Assembly (NCBI GenBank): GCA_964423505.1
Contig: CAYREX010000016.1
Span: forward strand, 1 to 64,000
DNA length: 64,000 nt
Direction of reading: 5' to 3'
Origin: CAYREX01 sp964423505
GTDB taxonomy: Bacteria; Fermentibacterota; Fermentibacteria; Fermentibacterales; JCC-6
Shown here: one piece after another, positions 1 through 9,110 of the stretch
Position numbering within the stretch: position 1 is the stretch's first letter
Layout: each line of letters begins with the position of its first letter
The notes under the pieces: generated by a model
What the model was told of the DNA's origin: nothing
Seen by the model: only the letters and a program-made list of their open reading frames with translations
The model's database searches: none
Made by a program: the position numbers and the translations under genes

Positions 1-603
1 CCCCCCCCCCTCCCGGTATCCGGCGATCCTGTCGTAGCACTTCTCCTGGAAGGAGGCGTCGCCCACCGCGAGCACTTCGTCCACCAGCAGTATGTCCGGG
101 CTGACGGAGGTGGCCAGGCTGAATCCCAGCCTCATGAACATCCCCGCCGAGTAGTACTTGACCGGGGTGTCCATGAACCGTGTCAGCTCGGCGAACTCGG
201 CGATGCCGGGCACCAGCTCCCCGGTCTCCCTCCGGTCCAGGCCTATGAGGGCGCCGTTGAGCATCACGTTCTCCTCGCCGGTGAGCTCCGGGTGGAAGCC
301 GACGCCCAGGTCCAGGAGAGAGGCGGTCCTCCCCCCGGTCTCCACCACCCCCTCGCTCGGCTGGTAGACCCCGGCCAGCAGCTTCAGAGTGGAGGACTTG
401 CCGGCACCGTTCGCCCCTATGAGCGCCACCGACTCACCCGGCTCTATGGCGAGGTCCAGCCCGGAGAGGGCCGTGAACCACTCGCTGCTGCTCCTCCTTC
501 CGAAGAGGTTCAGCATGGTCTCCCTGAGGGTCACCGACCGGTCGTGGTATATCCTGTAGCGGAGGCCGACCCCCTCCATCCTCACGCCGCCGGGCCGGGC
601 CAC
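1..603 (-). CDS. Polysaccharide ABC exporter, ATP-binding subunit (Wzt/TagH-like), 3' end cut by window
   Basis: ATPase of an ABC-2 exporter for polysaccharide or O-antigen-like polymer; it energises the permease encoded just upstream. Seen: Walker A GANGAGKSS near residues 63-71, the degenerate signature YSAGMFMRL typical of the Wzt/TagH subfamily in place of LSGGQ, and a Walker B region DILLVDEVLAVGDA followed by SFQEKC, which leads into the D-loop region. The reading frame is still open at base 1, so the C-terminus, including any substrate-binding extension, is missing. I chose the GTG at 603 because AAGGAG lies 8 nt before it; GTG at 609 (overlapping the permease stop) and ATG at 579 are alternatives. 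Translationally coupled to the permease. Confidence 0.9.
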   Translation of the reverse strand, partial: MARPGGVRMEGVGLRYRIYHDRSVTLRETMLNLFGRRSSSEWFTALSGLDLAIEPGESVALIGANGAGKSSTLKLLAGVYQPSEGVVETGGRTASLLDLGVGFHPELTGEENVMLNGALIGLDRRETGELVPGIAEFAELTRFMDTPVKYYSAGMFMRLGFSLATSVSPDILLVDEVLAVGDASFQEKCYDRIAGYREGGG

Positions 604-605
604 CG

Positions 606-1412
606 TCACAGCTCCTTCACCACCACCGGCTCCGCCCTCCTGAAGACGGCGGCGCCCAGGGCCAGGAGCGCCAGGCTCCAGGCCGTCAGGGAGATCCAGC
701 ACCAGGCGGCGGGCCAGCGGCCGGCGTACATGGCCGAATGCATTATCTCCATGAAGCCGGAGACGGGGTTCAGCCTCAGCAGCGCACCAAGAGTCTCCGA
801 CTGCACGATGTCGACGCCGGGGACGGAGCCGAGCGGGTAGATGATGGGCGAGGCGTAGAACCATGCGAGAAGTACCACCTCCACCACCTGCTTCACGTCC
901 CTGTAGAAGACGTTCCCGACGGAGAGCAGCATGCCCAGTCCGACTGTCATCATGGCCAGCAGGATCAGCGCGGGGAGCACCGTCAGCAGCTCCGGGCCGG
1001 GTACGTGCCCGAAGAGGACGAGCACCACCTCCAGCACGCACAGCGCCAGGACCAGGTGTATAAGGTTGGCGGCTGCCGCCGATGCGGGGAGCGCGGCCCG
1101 GGGGAAGTAGATGCTGCGTATGAGCCTGTGGTTGTCCAGCAGGACCGTGGTGCAGGCGGAGAGCGACGAGGAGAAGAAGGTCCAGGGAAGCAGGCCGGTC
1201 AGCAGGAACAGCGGGAAGTGGGGTATGGCGCCTCCGAAGCGGAGCACCCTGGTAAAGACGAAGTAGTAGACGAGCATGCTGAAGAGCGGCTTCAGGAGGA
1301 ACCAGGCGAAGCCCAGGACCGAGCGCTTGTAGCGGACCTTCAGGTCCTTGGAGACCAGGCTCTCCATGAGAAGCCTCAGCCGAGGGAGGTCCCAGTCTCC
1401 CCTGGCGCTCAT
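606..1412 (-). CDS. Polysaccharide ABC exporter, permease subunit (ABC-2 type, Wzm/TagG-like)
   Basis: Inner-membrane permease of 268 residues, the normal length for Wzm/TagG. It should form the channel with the ATPase encoded downstream. Seen: an amphipathic N-terminus ending in DLKVRYKRSVLGFAWFLLKP, a classic ABC-2 membrane entry, followed by about six hydrophobic segments, and a short basic tail. The ATG at 1412 overlaps the PlsY stop by four bases (ATGA), so translation is probably coupled. No glycosyltransferase genes are visible, so the substrate cannot be named. Confidence 0.9.
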   Translation of the reverse strand: MSARGDWDLPRLRLLMESLVSKDLKVRYKRSVLGFAWFLLKPLFSMLVYYFVFTRVLRFGGAIPHFPLFLLTGLLPWTFFSSSLSACTTVLLDNHRLIRSIYFPRAALPASAAAANLIHLVLALCVLEVVLVLFGHVPGPELLTVLPALILLAMMTVGLGMLLSVGNVFYRDVKQVVEVVLLAWFYASPIIYPLGSVPGVDIVQSETLGALLRLNPVSGFMEIMHSAMYAGRWPAAWCWISLTAWSLALLALGAAVFRRAEPVVVKEL

Positions 1413-2041
1413 CGGTCCCCCTTCCCGTTGCCGCTCCCGAGCCTGCTCTCCTCGCCCCGGAGAAGCCTTCGGATGTTCCCCGAATGCCGCAGCAACACCA
1501 CCAGTGCGACGATGACCAGAGCGACCTGCTCCGGCCAGGGCCTCCCGCCGATGACGGCGCCGGCAGTTGGCAGCGCTACGGCGGCCAGAACCGAGCCGAG
1601 GGAGACGGTCCTGGTGACGGCGACCACAGCGGCGAAGAGCCCCACCGCGGCAAGGGTCGGCAGGGGCGAGAGCACCAGCAGGGCGCCCAGCGAGGTCGCC
1701 ACGCCCTTGCCGCCCCTGAACCCCAGCCATGGGGTCAGCACGTGTCCGGCGACCGCGGCCAGGGCAGCCACCGGGGCGGCCCAGAGGGGGAGCTCGGCCC
1801 CGCCTGCGGCGAGCCACCCGACGGCCGCCACCGGCAGGGCGCCCTTGGCGGCGTCAAGGACGAGCCCTGTGACGCCGATGGCCGGTCCCCTGGCCCGTAG
1901 GAGGTTCGTGGCGCCTACGTTGCCGGAGCCCACCTTCCTTATGTCCACCCCTGCCGCCAGCCCCAACAGCAGCGAGAAGGGAATCGACCCGCTGAGGAAG
2001 GAGCCCGCGGCCACCAGCAGCGTCCAGACGGCGGGGCTCAG
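1409..2041 (-). CDS. plsY: Acyl-phosphate:glycerol-3-phosphate acyltransferase PlsY, probable CTG start
   Basis: Integral membrane enzyme that acylates glycerol-3-phosphate from acyl-phosphate in the first step of phospholipid synthesis. Seen: the PlsY motifs SGSIPFS near the N-terminus, GSGNVGATN near residues 42-50 and GFRGGKGVAT near residues 100-110, within several hydrophobic helices; the length of 210 residues fits the family. No ATG, GTG or TTG lies before the first helix. The best start is CTG at 2041, which overlaps the Der stop (CTGA) and has AGGAGG 8 nt upstream. The next usual codon, a GTG inside the first helix, would remove part of it. Confidence 0.9.
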   Translation of the reverse strand: MSPAVWTLLVAAGSFLSGSIPFSLLLGLAAGVDIRKVGSGNVGATNLLRARGPAIGVTGLVLDAAKGALPVAAVGWLAAGGAELPLWAAPVAALAAVAGHVLTPWLGFRGGKGVATSLGALLVLSPLPTLAAVGLFAAVVAVTRTVSLGSVLAAVALPTAGAVIGGRPWPEQVALVIVALVVLLRHSGNIRRLLRGEESRLGSGNGKGDR

Positions 2042-3330
2042 TGCTTCCGCCTCCTGTACAGCACCCGAAGCGGGGAGCCACGCAGACCCATCCGCTCCCG
2101 AAGGCTCGACTCGATGTACCGCCTGTAGTTCTCCGGCAGGTCTCCCGGGCGGTTGACGAAGATCACCACCGTGGGCGGCTCGGAGCCGACCTGGGTGGCG
2201 TAGAGCAGCCTGACGGCCCTCCCGCCGGGCGACGGGGGCTGCACCGCCTCCACCGCCTCCTCGAGGTACGCGTTGAGCTCGGAGGTGGGCATCCTGGAGC
2301 GCCTTCTCTCCCCCACCGCGACAACCCGGGGCAGCACGTCCCGTACTCCCTCGCCGGTAAGGGCGGAGACGAACAGCAGCGGCATCCACCTGGCGGCGGC
2401 GAACCGCTCGACCAGGGCTGCCGCCCACAGCTCCCTCTCAACGCCCAGGTCCACCTTGTTGACTGCGACGAGGACGCCCTTGCCCATCTCCCAGGCCCTG
2501 GCGGCTATCCTGATGTCCTGCTGGGTCGGGTGCTCGCTGCCGTCCATCATGACCAGCACCACGTCCCCCCTGGAGAGGGCCTTCCAGGCCCTCACGGTGC
2601 TGTAGAACTCCACGTCGTCCATCCGGCGGGACTTCCTGCGCAACCCGGCGGTGTCCACCAGCCTGACCGTCCGCCCCTTCCACTCCACGAGGGTGTCGGT
2701 GGCGTCCCTGGTGGTGCCGGCCTTCGGGGTGACGAGGTTCCTCTCGCTCCCGCAGAGGCGGTTCACCAGGGAGCTCTTGCCCACGTTGGGCCTCCCGACC
2801 ACGGCGAGGGAGAGCTCGTCTCCCTCCTCGTAGGAGGTCCTCTCGAGCACCGACACCACCTCGTCCAGTAGGTCGCCGGTACCGTAGCCGTGCAGGGCGC
2901 TCACGGGCCAGGGCTTTCCGAGACCGAGGGCGTAGAACTCGTCCGCCATCCCCAGCCTGGAGTCGTTGTCGGCCTTGTTCACCGCCAGGAACGCCGGCAG
3001 TCCGGACCTCCGGACCATCTCGGCGGCATCGGTGTCGTAGGGATGGATGCCGGTGGTGACGTCCACCACCAGCACGACGGCGTCCGACTCGGAGAGGGCC
3101 AGACGGACCTGACGCTCTATGCCCTCCTGGAAGCCGTCCTCCGTTCCGGGGGCGAGCCCGCCGGTGTCAATCACGAAGAAGTCGCTGCCCGCCCAATGGG
3201 CCGGCGCCATGTTCCTGTCCCTGGTCACTCCGGGCGCGTCATCCACTATGGCCAGCCTGCCGCCGACCATCCTGTTGAAGAGCGTCGATTTTCCGACGTT
3301 GACCCTGCCGACGACCGCTACCACTGGCAT
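2038..3330 (-). CDS. der: Ribosome-assembly GTPase Der (EngA)
   Basis: Double-GTPase that acts in late 50S ribosomal subunit maturation. The 430 residues carry two complete G domains in tandem: the first begins at the N-terminus with GRVNVGKST (GRPNVGKS in most family members), with DTGG and NKAD; the second has GRPNVGKSS, DTAG and NKVD. A C-terminal KH-like domain follows, ending in basic residues (YRRRKH). The ATG at 3330 puts PVVAVVGR at the N-terminus as in known Der proteins; longer in-frame extensions look non-coding. First gene of a leftward group with plsY and the exporter. Confidence 0.97.
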   Translation of the reverse strand: MPVVAVVGRVNVGKSTLFNRMVGGRLAIVDDAPGVTRDRNMAPAHWAGSDFFVIDTGGLAPGTEDGFQEGIERQVRLALSESDAVVLVVDVTTGIHPYDTDAAEMVRRSGLPAFLAVNKADNDSRLGMADEFYALGLGKPWPVSALHGYGTGDLLDEVVSVLERTSYEEGDELSLAVVGRPNVGKSSLVNRLCGSERNLVTPKAGTTRDATDTLVEWKGRTVRLVDTAGLRRKSRRMDDVEFYSTVRAWKALSRGDVVLVMMDGSEHPTQQDIRIAARAWEMGKGVLVAVNKVDLGVERELWAAALVERFAAARWMPLLFVSALTGEGVRDVLPRVVAVGERRRSRMPTSELNAYLEEAVEAVQPPSPGGRAVRLLYATQVGSEPPTVVIFVNRPGDLPENYRRYIESSLRERMGLRGSPLRVLYRRRKH

Positions 3331-3633
3331 GGTGGACAAGGGTTCCACCCCCTCCGTAGAATTAGGTGCGAATATACGCCCGGTACCTGTTTCCAGGGAG
3401 CCCGAGCCCTGCACGGAGGTCCAGCCATGTCCTTCCGCATACCCACCGCGGCCCACTCGCCGGTGGCATCAGACCCTCCGCCCGATGCGGCCTTCGGGCC
3501 CGGGTATGACGCAGCTCCCGTGACGGTGGCCCGCTCCGTGCCCGGGATCGGGGACATACTGCTCCCCCGGTCGGTCTCCTCCGACCGCCGATGTCTTGCG
3601 AGGGGCTGCCGCACCGCCATCGGGGAAGCCTAG
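3331..3633. other. Intergenic region between divergent der and the cyclase gene
   Basis: About 300 bases separating two genes read in opposite directions, so promoters for both should lie here. A small A+T-rich patch (GCGAATATACGC, near 3368-3380) stands out from the G+C-rich surroundings. I could not find a well-spaced -35/-10 pair on either strand. The short frames on both strands have no plausible ribosome-binding site and no recognisable product. Confidence 0.4.
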
Positions 3634-5763
3634 TTGCCGGTCTCGACCGACATCCTGCGGGGCAGGAGGACCGGCGCCAGGATAGCCAGGGCGCTGGCTG
3701 TAGCTCTCCTGGTGGCGCTTCTCTGCCTCCTCCTCGCCGAGGTTGGGTTCGTCAGGGACCTCGAGCGGAGGACCCTCGACCTCAGGTTCAGGATGTTCCC
3801 GGACACCGCGGCCGTTGCCGACGACATCATCATGGTTCTCGTGGACGACCAGACCCTATCGGAGTTCCCCTGGCCGATACCGAGGCAGCTCTACGCCCAG
3901 ATGCTCCCGATGCTCGAGGACTGGGGCGCTCTGGTGGTGGGATTCGACATAGTCTTCGACACCGCCTCCAGGTACTCGGCCCGGGAGGACTCCCTCCTTG
4001 GCGCCAACGCCTCGGAGGCGAGCTGCGTCATGGTGATGCCGCTGTCGGACAGGGTGGGAGAGCCGCTCCCGCCCAATGCCCTCATCGACATCGAGATGCC
4101 GCAGGACGCCGGGCTGGACTCGGCCCGCTCGTGCACCCCCCCCTGGGGAGCCATAGGCGAGGGCGCCGAGCTGCTCTCCACGACGGCGGACGTACAGGAC
4201 CCGGACGGCGTCTACAGGAGCGTCAGGCTGCTCACCGCAACCCCCGACGGCGTGGTTGCATCGCTGCCGCTGGCAATGGCCTACACAGGCCTCGGTCGTC
4301 CCGGCATCGCCTTCGACGGGAGCATCCTCCGGCTGGGCGAGCGGGAGCTGGAGCTCCGACGCGGGGCCAGGCTGCAGCTCCGCTTCAGGGGGCCGAGATT
4401 CTCCTACAGGAGCTTCCCCCTGACCGACCTCACAGCTGCGCTGAACGCCCGGCACATGGGGGAGCCCTGCCCGATGGACTCCGCCGCCTTCCGGGACGCC
4501 TACGTGCTGGTCGGCTACTCCTCACCGGGTCTTTACGACCTGAAGCCGACGCCCTACTCCCGGGACTGTCCGGGGGTGGAGGTGCTTGCGACGGCGCTGG
4601 ACAACATCCTCCACGCCGACTACCTGCGGAGCAGGCCGGCAGGATGGGTCCTCCCGGTGGCCACCATCGCGATATCGATACTGGCAGCCCTGGCCCTCTC
4701 CACCTCCAGGAGCATTCCGGTCGGGGCGCTGCTGGCGCTGCTCCCCATAGCGCTCTACGCAGGCTCCGTCCTCCTGGCCTTCAGGATGGGCTACTGGCTT
4801 GAGGCAGTCGTGCCCATGGCCTCGGGCGGGCTCACGGTGCTCTTCGCCGGGCTCTACCTCTTCGGCACCGAGAGCCGCAGGCGCAGGGAGGTGAAGAACG
4901 CCTTCTCCCAGTACCTCTCCCCCGACGTCGTCGCGCGGGTTACGGAGGACCCGGAGTCGCTGGTCCTGGGTGGCGATTCCCGGGAGATGACCGTCTTCTT
5001 CTCCGACATCAGGGGGTTCACAGGCATAGCGGAGACGATGAGCCCCGCCGACCTGGTCGCCCTGCTGAACGACTACCTGACGCTGATGACCGACAGGATT
5101 CTGGCAACCGGCGGCACCGTGGACAAGTTCGAGGGGGACGCCATCATCGCCTTCTGGGGCGCGCCCATCCACATGCCGGACCACGCTGCGAGGGCCTGCG
5201 AGGCTGCGCTGCAGTGCCGGGACCTGCAGCCGGCGCTGGACGGCATATCGGCCGCAGGGGGCCTGCCGAGGCTCGTCACCAGGATAGGCCTCAGCACCGG
5301 TGAGATGGTCGTGGGGAACATGGGCTCCTCCCGGCGATTCGACTACACGGTGATGGGAAGCGTGGTCAATCTGGGCTCGAGGCTGGAGGGGGTCAACAAG
5401 GTCTACGGAACGCGTATACTGGTCCCGTCGGCTACCGCCGGGGCAGCGGGCGATTCCTTCGTCCTCTGCGAGACCGACACGGTGAGGGTGGTGGGGCAGA
5501 GGAGGCCGGTGACGCTGTTCGAGCTGGTCTGCAGGAGGGGCGAGGAGACGGAGGGCCTGCCGGGAAGGCTGAAGGCTTACGGTAAGGCTCTGGAGCTGTA
5601 CAGGAGCGGTCGCTTCGGGGAGGCCTCCAGCGCCTTCCGGGAGGTCGCCCTCCATGGCGGCTCGCCGGCCGCAGCCGCCGCCATGGCCGACAGGTGCGGG
5701 AGCATGGCCGCCGGGCCGCCCCCGGCCGCATGGGACGGAGTATGGAACCTCACGAGCAAGTGA
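3634..5763 (+). CDS. CHASE2-domain adenylate/guanylate cyclase (class III)
   Basis: Membrane receptor cyclase of 709 residues. Order: N-terminal membrane helix (about 15-38), extracytoplasmic CHASE2 sensor (about 40-330, with DDIIMVLVDDQTL and WGALVVGFDIVFD), two or three closely spaced membrane helices (about 335-425), then a class III catalytic domain (about 450-640). Catalytic features seen: FFSDIRGF and GDAIIAFWG for metal binding, the Lys of VDKFEGD, YTVMG, and VVNLGSRLE with the Asn-Arg pair. The Lys/Thr combination resembles bacterial adenylate cyclases, but substrate choice is an inference. The ~60-residue tail may hold a TPR-like helix pair. Start is TTG; the ribosome site is weak (GGGA). 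Confidence 0.88.
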   Translation: MPVSTDILRGRRTGARIARALAVALLVALLCLLLAEVGFVRDLERRTLDLRFRMFPDTAAVADDIIMVLVDDQTLSEFPWPIPRQLYAQMLPMLEDWGALVVGFDIVFDTASRYSAREDSLLGANASEASCVMVMPLSDRVGEPLPPNALIDIEMPQDAGLDSARSCTPPWGAIGEGAELLSTTADVQDPDGVYRSVRLLTATPDGVVASLPLAMAYTGLGRPGIAFDGSILRLGERELELRRGARLQLRFRGPRFSYRSFPLTDLTAALNARHMGEPCPMDSAAFRDAYVLVGYSSPGLYDLKPTPYSRDCPGVEVLATALDNILHADYLRSRPAGWVLPVATIAISILAALALSTSRSIPVGALLALLPIALYAGSVLLAFRMGYWLEAVVPMASGGLTVLFAGLYLFGTESRRRREVKNAFSQYLSPDVVARVTEDPESLVLGGDSREMTVFFSDIRGFTGIAETMSPADLVALLNDYLTLMTDRILATGGTVDKFEGDAIIAFWGAPIHMPDHAARACEAALQCRDLQPALDGISAAGGLPRLVTRIGLSTGEMVVGNMGSSRRFDYTVMGSVVNLGSRLEGVNKVYGTRILVPSATAGAAGDSFVLCETDTVRVVGQRRPVTLFELVCRRGEETEGLPGRLKAYGKALELYRSGRFGEASSAFREVALHGGSPAAAAAMADRCGSMAAGPPPAAWDGVWNLTSK

Positions 5764-5794
5764 ACGGGTGCCGGACACCCATGGAGAGGAGCAT

Positions 5795-6352
5795 ATGAGG
5801 GCTGCAGGACTCACCGCGCTCCTGGTCCTGGCCGCTGCGGGCACGGCGCTCGCGGACCAGGCGGAGCCGCAGGCGGGCGACACCGTCGCCGTGATAATCG
5901 AGAACGAGCGGATATACCCCTATCCGGCATTCTACGCTTCGCCGGCGGAGCCAATCGCATACGGAACGATGGCGGTGGTCGTCGGCACCGAGATGGACTG
6001 GCTGGAGGTCGAGGTGCCCGGCACCGACGGCGGCTGGCTCCACAGGACGGCCGCGACCGGCGCCCTCCACGGTGACTACAGCGACTGGACCGAGGTCTCC
6101 GGCGAGGTGCAGGTCAGCGAGGTGATGCTGGCCGGCAGGGGGTTCAGCGAGGAGATGGAGCAGGCCTACTCGGAGGGGAACCCCTCCCTGGACTTCGCGG
6201 AGGTCGACCTGCTCCTCCAGAGCGAGGTGACTCCGGAGGAGCTCTACGCGTTCCTGGTCGAGGGCAACCTCCTGGAGCCGGTCGAGGGGGCGGAGCAGAC
6301 TCAGGAGGAGGAGCCCGGAGAGACCTCTCCGGGAGAGAGGAGGCCGCGATGA
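5795..6352 (+). CDS. Exported SH3-like protein of unknown function
   Basis: Protein of 185 residues with a signal peptide (hydrophobic run to about residue 19, ending TALA). A compact domain follows (about 30-95) with the pattern GDTVAVIIENERIYPYP ... MDWLEVEVPGTDGGWLHR, which looks like a bacterial SH3b fold. The rest is acidic and ends in a Glu/Pro-rich tail. The start has GGAGAGGAG shortly upstream. Its stop overlaps the start of the M48 protease (ATGA), so the two are probably made together in the periplasm. The SH3 assignment is by pattern only. Confidence 0.75.
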   Translation: MRAAGLTALLVLAAAGTALADQAEPQAGDTVAVIIENERIYPYPAFYASPAEPIAYGTMAVVVGTEMDWLEVEVPGTDGGWLHRTAATGALHGDYSDWTEVSGEVQVSEVMLAGRGFSEEMEQAYSEGNPSLDFAEVDLLLQSEVTPEELYAFLVEGNLLEPVEGAEQTQEEEPGETSPGERRPR

Positions 6353-7407
6353 CGGCGCCAGCGTCGCTGCTTCTGACGGCCCTACTCGCCATAGGCCTTG
6401 GCGACATAACCGAGGGCCTGGAGCAGGTGGATGACATCCTGGGCAGCGACGAGCTGCAGGAGACGATGGAGCTGGTACAGGCCTTCCGTACCGCCAGGGA
6501 CGAGATAACCGACGTCGAGGAGTACTACATCGGCAGGTCCGTTGCCGCGCACCTTCTGACGGGGAGCTCGCCGCTGGCGAACGACACCCTGCAGGCGTAC
6601 GTGGACCTGGTTGGCAGCGCGGTCTCCCGCTTCTCCAGCAGGCCGTCCGTGTACGGCGGCTATCACTTCGTAGTCCTGGACAGCGGCGACCTGAACGCCA
6701 TGTCCTGTCCCGGCGGCCTCGTCTTCGTATGCAGGGGGCTCCTCGATATGGCCGACAGCGAGGACGAGCTGGCAGCCATCCTGGCCCACGAGGTTGCGCA
6801 CGTGGCGCTATCCCACGGGCTGGGCTCCATCGAGCGCTCCAGGTGGACCGAGTTCACCACGCTCCTCGCGGAGAGCGCGGTGGACAGGTGGGGGAGCGAC
6901 CAGGCCAGGGAGATGCTCGAGGACTACGGCGAGGGCATCGACGAGGTCGTGACCACCCTCTCCACCAGGGGTTACAGCCGGAGTACCGAGTACCAGGCGG
7001 ACAGCGCCGCGGTCTGCATTCTCGCGGCGGCTGGCTACGACCCCGGCGCCCTCTCTCGGGTGCTGGAGGCCATGTCGACGGTCACGGAGAGGAGCGGCCC
7101 CGGCTTCTGGCAGACCCATCCCTCTCCCGAGGACCGTCTCGACTCCGTCTCCGGGCTGCTCGCAGGGCTGCCGCAGACCTCCGAGGACCCGGCCCGCACG
7201 GCCAGGTTCCAGGCCGCCATGTCTGCCGGGTCCGCTCCCTCCGGCGGGAGCACCGGTCGGGGCTCCTCGGCCGGCGGACGGAGCTCCGGGGAGACGGGCG
7301 ACTCCGGCTCGGGCCAGTCCAGCGGCGGCAGGGGCGCTCCCGACACGGGGGGCGGCGCCACCTCCTCCCCCGACGAGGGCGGCACCGGCGGAGGAAGGCC
7401 CAGATAG
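6349..7407 (+). CDS. M48-family zinc metalloprotease, exported
   Basis: Periplasmic or membrane-associated M48 peptidase of 352 residues, related to BepA/LoiP, which help quality control of outer-membrane proteins. Seen: N-terminal hydrophobic signal, the zinc motif HEVAH at residues 147-151, and the downstream EYQAD that supplies the third zinc ligand (Glu). A PDZ or TPR extension is absent. Residues from about 285 on are a low-complexity Gly/Ser-rich tail, probably disordered. Overlaps the preceding exported protein by four bases. Confidence 0.9.
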   Translation: MTAPASLLLTALLAIGLGDITEGLEQVDDILGSDELQETMELVQAFRTARDEITDVEEYYIGRSVAAHLLTGSSPLANDTLQAYVDLVGSAVSRFSSRPSVYGGYHFVVLDSGDLNAMSCPGGLVFVCRGLLDMADSEDELAAILAHEVAHVALSHGLGSIERSRWTEFTTLLAESAVDRWGSDQAREMLEDYGEGIDEVVTTLSTRGYSRSTEYQADSAAVCILAAAGYDPGALSRVLEAMSTVTERSGPGFWQTHPSPEDRLDSVSGLLAGLPQTSEDPARTARFQAAMSAGSAPSGGSTGRGSSAGGRSSGETGDSGSGQSSGGRGAPDTGGGATSSPDEGGTGGGRPR

Positions 7408-7430
7408 CCTCCCTCCGACTCTCCTGCGCC

Positions 7431-8210
7431 ATGCGGGGCATCCTCCCCGCCCTGGGCCTCGCAGCCGCCTGCTGCGGCGACGGCCAGCCCTCGTCGCCCG
7501 GCACCTCGCAGAACGCCCCCGACACCATCGTTCCCGTCGTTCTCGACACCCTCCCCCACGACCCGGAGGCCTTCACCCAGGGTCTGGAGGTCTCGGGGGG
7601 AGTCCTGTTCGAGTCCACCGGCCTCTACGGCAGGTCCGATGTACGGGCGATGGACCCGGCGACCGGCGAGCTGCTTCTCTCGGCCGACCTCCCGGACACG
7701 CTGTTCGGCGAGGGACTCACTGTCATGGGCGACATGCTGCTGCAGCTCACATGGAGGTCGGGCCGCGTGCTCGCCTGGAGCCGCGGCCTCGACCCGCTCG
7801 AATCTCCGTACGGCATATCCGGGGAGGGCTGGGGCATCTGCCACATGCCGGAGAGCTCGCTGGTGGCCACCTCCGACGGCAGCGCATACCTGCAGCTGCG
7901 CTCCGAGACCGACCTGAGCCCGGTGAGGAGCCTGCTGGTGACCGCCGGTGGAATGCCACGGGGCTCCCTGAACGAGCTGGAGTGGCAGGGCGGCCTTCTA
8001 TGGGCGAACGTATGGGGCACGCGGACCATCCTGGCGATAGACCCCGCAGACGGAAACGTGGTGAGCGTGGCGGACTGCTCGGCGCTGCAGCCCCCCTCGG
8101 GCGAAGTGATGAACGGCATAGCCTGGGACCCGGAGCGGGAGGCCTTCCTTCTCACCGGGAAGCTGTGGCCGGTCATATACGTCGTGGAGATGGTGCCCGG
8201 CGGCTACTAG
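7431..8210 (+). CDS. Glutaminyl-peptide cyclotransferase-like beta-propeller
   Basis: Exported protein of 259 residues matching the plant-type glutamine cyclotransferase family, five-bladed propellers that cyclise N-terminal Gln to pyroglutamate. Seen: FTQGLEV early in the mature protein, LFEGTG-like LFESTGLYGRS, and late motifs LNELEW and NGIAWDPE, all characteristic of the family. The N-terminus is hydrophobic and ends in AAACC, possibly a lipobox. The start lies 23 bases after the protease stop, in the same transcription direction. The enzymatic activity is inferred from family only. Confidence 0.85.
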   Translation: MRGILPALGLAAACCGDGQPSSPGTSQNAPDTIVPVVLDTLPHDPEAFTQGLEVSGGVLFESTGLYGRSDVRAMDPATGELLLSADLPDTLFGEGLTVMGDMLLQLTWRSGRVLAWSRGLDPLESPYGISGEGWGICHMPESSLVATSDGSAYLQLRSETDLSPVRSLLVTAGGMPRGSLNELEWQGGLLWANVWGTRTILAIDPADGNVVSVADCSALQPPSGEVMNGIAWDPEREAFLLTGKLWPVIYVVEMVPGGY

Positions 8211-8566
8211 AGACCCAGAAGGCCCTGCAGCATGTCCGAGAACATTCCCCGCCAGCTTACGAGGTGGTAGAGGAATATCCCCAGGAAGGCCATGAAGACG
8301 ACGAAGGCCCCGATCACCGCCAGGGGCCTGTGGCGCCATCGCCAGAGCAGCCACCCGCCCAGGGCGACCAGCAGCGTCTTCACTATCATGAAGGGGAGAA
8401 CGTTCACGCCCTTGCCGAGGATGTCGGCCATCAGCGGATTGGCCTCCATGGCGTGCCCCCCCGACACCCAGGCCACGGTCATGACCCCGTCCAGGGTGCT
8501 GAGAACGATTGTGAAGACGATTATCTGGGCAAGGACGGAGTAGTCCCTGGGACTGCCTATCTTCAT
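8207..8566 (-). CDS. DUF5658-like small membrane protein
   Basis: Protein of 119 residues with four predicted membrane helices. The arrangement (a helix with STLDGVMT, then EANPLM, then F-x-x-VKTLL) is that of DUF5658 proteins, whose function is unknown. Its stop shares the palindromic CTAG with the stop of the convergent glutaminyl cyclase gene, so the two tails overlap by a few bases. Confidence 0.7.
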   Translation of the reverse strand: MKIGSPRDYSVLAQIIVFTIVLSTLDGVMTVAWVSGGHAMEANPLMADILGKGVNVLPFMIVKTLLVALGGWLLWRWRHRPLAVIGAFVVFMAFLGIFLYHLVSWRGMFSDMLQGLLGL

Positions 8567-8638
8567 CTCCGGGGATGCGCTCCTCCCTCGGCCGGTAGTC
8601 CCGGCTCCTCCGTCGACTGGGTTACCGTGATAAGGATC

Positions 8639-8664
8639 GCCGGAGCGGCGGAAGCCGCCCCGGC
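8639..8664 (-). terminator. Hairpin after the RRM gene, possible terminator
   Basis: Strong G+C stem: GCCGG/CCGGC outside and GGCGG/CCGCC inside, with a three-base loop and a three-base bulge. It lies 17 bases past the RRM stop. No T-run follows, so it could equally be an mRNA 3' stabiliser. Confidence 0.35.
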
Positions 8665-8680
8665 TCTCCGGCAGCTGCCG

Positions 8681-8938
8681 CTACCTGGGCCTGCTGTTGG
8701 CGAAGTCCACCCGGACCTGCCGGCCGCCTATGTCGCGGCCTTGCATCTGCTGCTGCGCGTCAGTGGCCTCCTCCACGGTCTCGAAGGTCACGAAGCCGAA
8801 GCCACGGGACCTCCCCGTCTCCCTCTCGAGGACGACGTTCGCCTCGATGACGTTGCCGAAGGGCTCGAAGGCCTGCCTCAGCTCCTCATCGGTGGTTGCC
8901 CAGGGAAGACCCCCCACGAAAAGCTTCCTGTTGCTCAT
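8681..8938 (-). CDS. RRM-domain RNA-binding protein
   Basis: Single RNA-recognition-motif protein of 85 residues, like the cold-inducible Rbp proteins of cyanobacteria and other bacteria. Seen: RNP2 as LFVGGL at residues 6-11 and RNP1 as RGFGFVTF at about 45-52, with both aromatic residues intact. It ends in a short basic tail (NSRPR). The gene stands alone, with 400 bases upstream. It probably binds RNA in the cytoplasm; its targets are unknown. Confidence 0.93.
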   Translation of the reverse strand: MSNRKLFVGGLPWATTDEELRQAFEPFGNVIEANVVLERETGRSRGFGFVTFETVEEATDAQQQMQGRDIGGRQVRVDFANSRPR

Positions 8939-9080
8939 CCGTACTCCGTTCCGGGACCGCGTCCCTCTCTCCCGGCCCTCGGGCCGGCCACCCAGCCGTG
9001 ACGTCTCTCAGCGCGCCCTCTCCCGGGTCGGCAGGCTCCGAGCGGCGCACGGGAGCGCATGCGTCCTCCTCGGGCCCCGG

Positions 9081-9110
9081 GAGGGGCTCGGAGGGGCTCG
9101 GAGGGGCTCC
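9081..9110. repeat. Three tandem copies of a 10-base unit
   Basis: GAGGGGCTCG occurs three times head to tail, the last copy ending in C instead of G. It sits in the leader region of the RRM gene (read leftwards). Probably a simple-sequence expansion; no function can be assigned. Confidence 0.8.

Noticed and set aside
738..2156. Long rightward open frame opposite the exporter permease and plsY
   Set aside because: Antisense shadow of well-supported genes.
3318..3620. Leftward frame in the gap before der
   Set aside because: No ribosome site or recognisable sequence; overlaps the der start.
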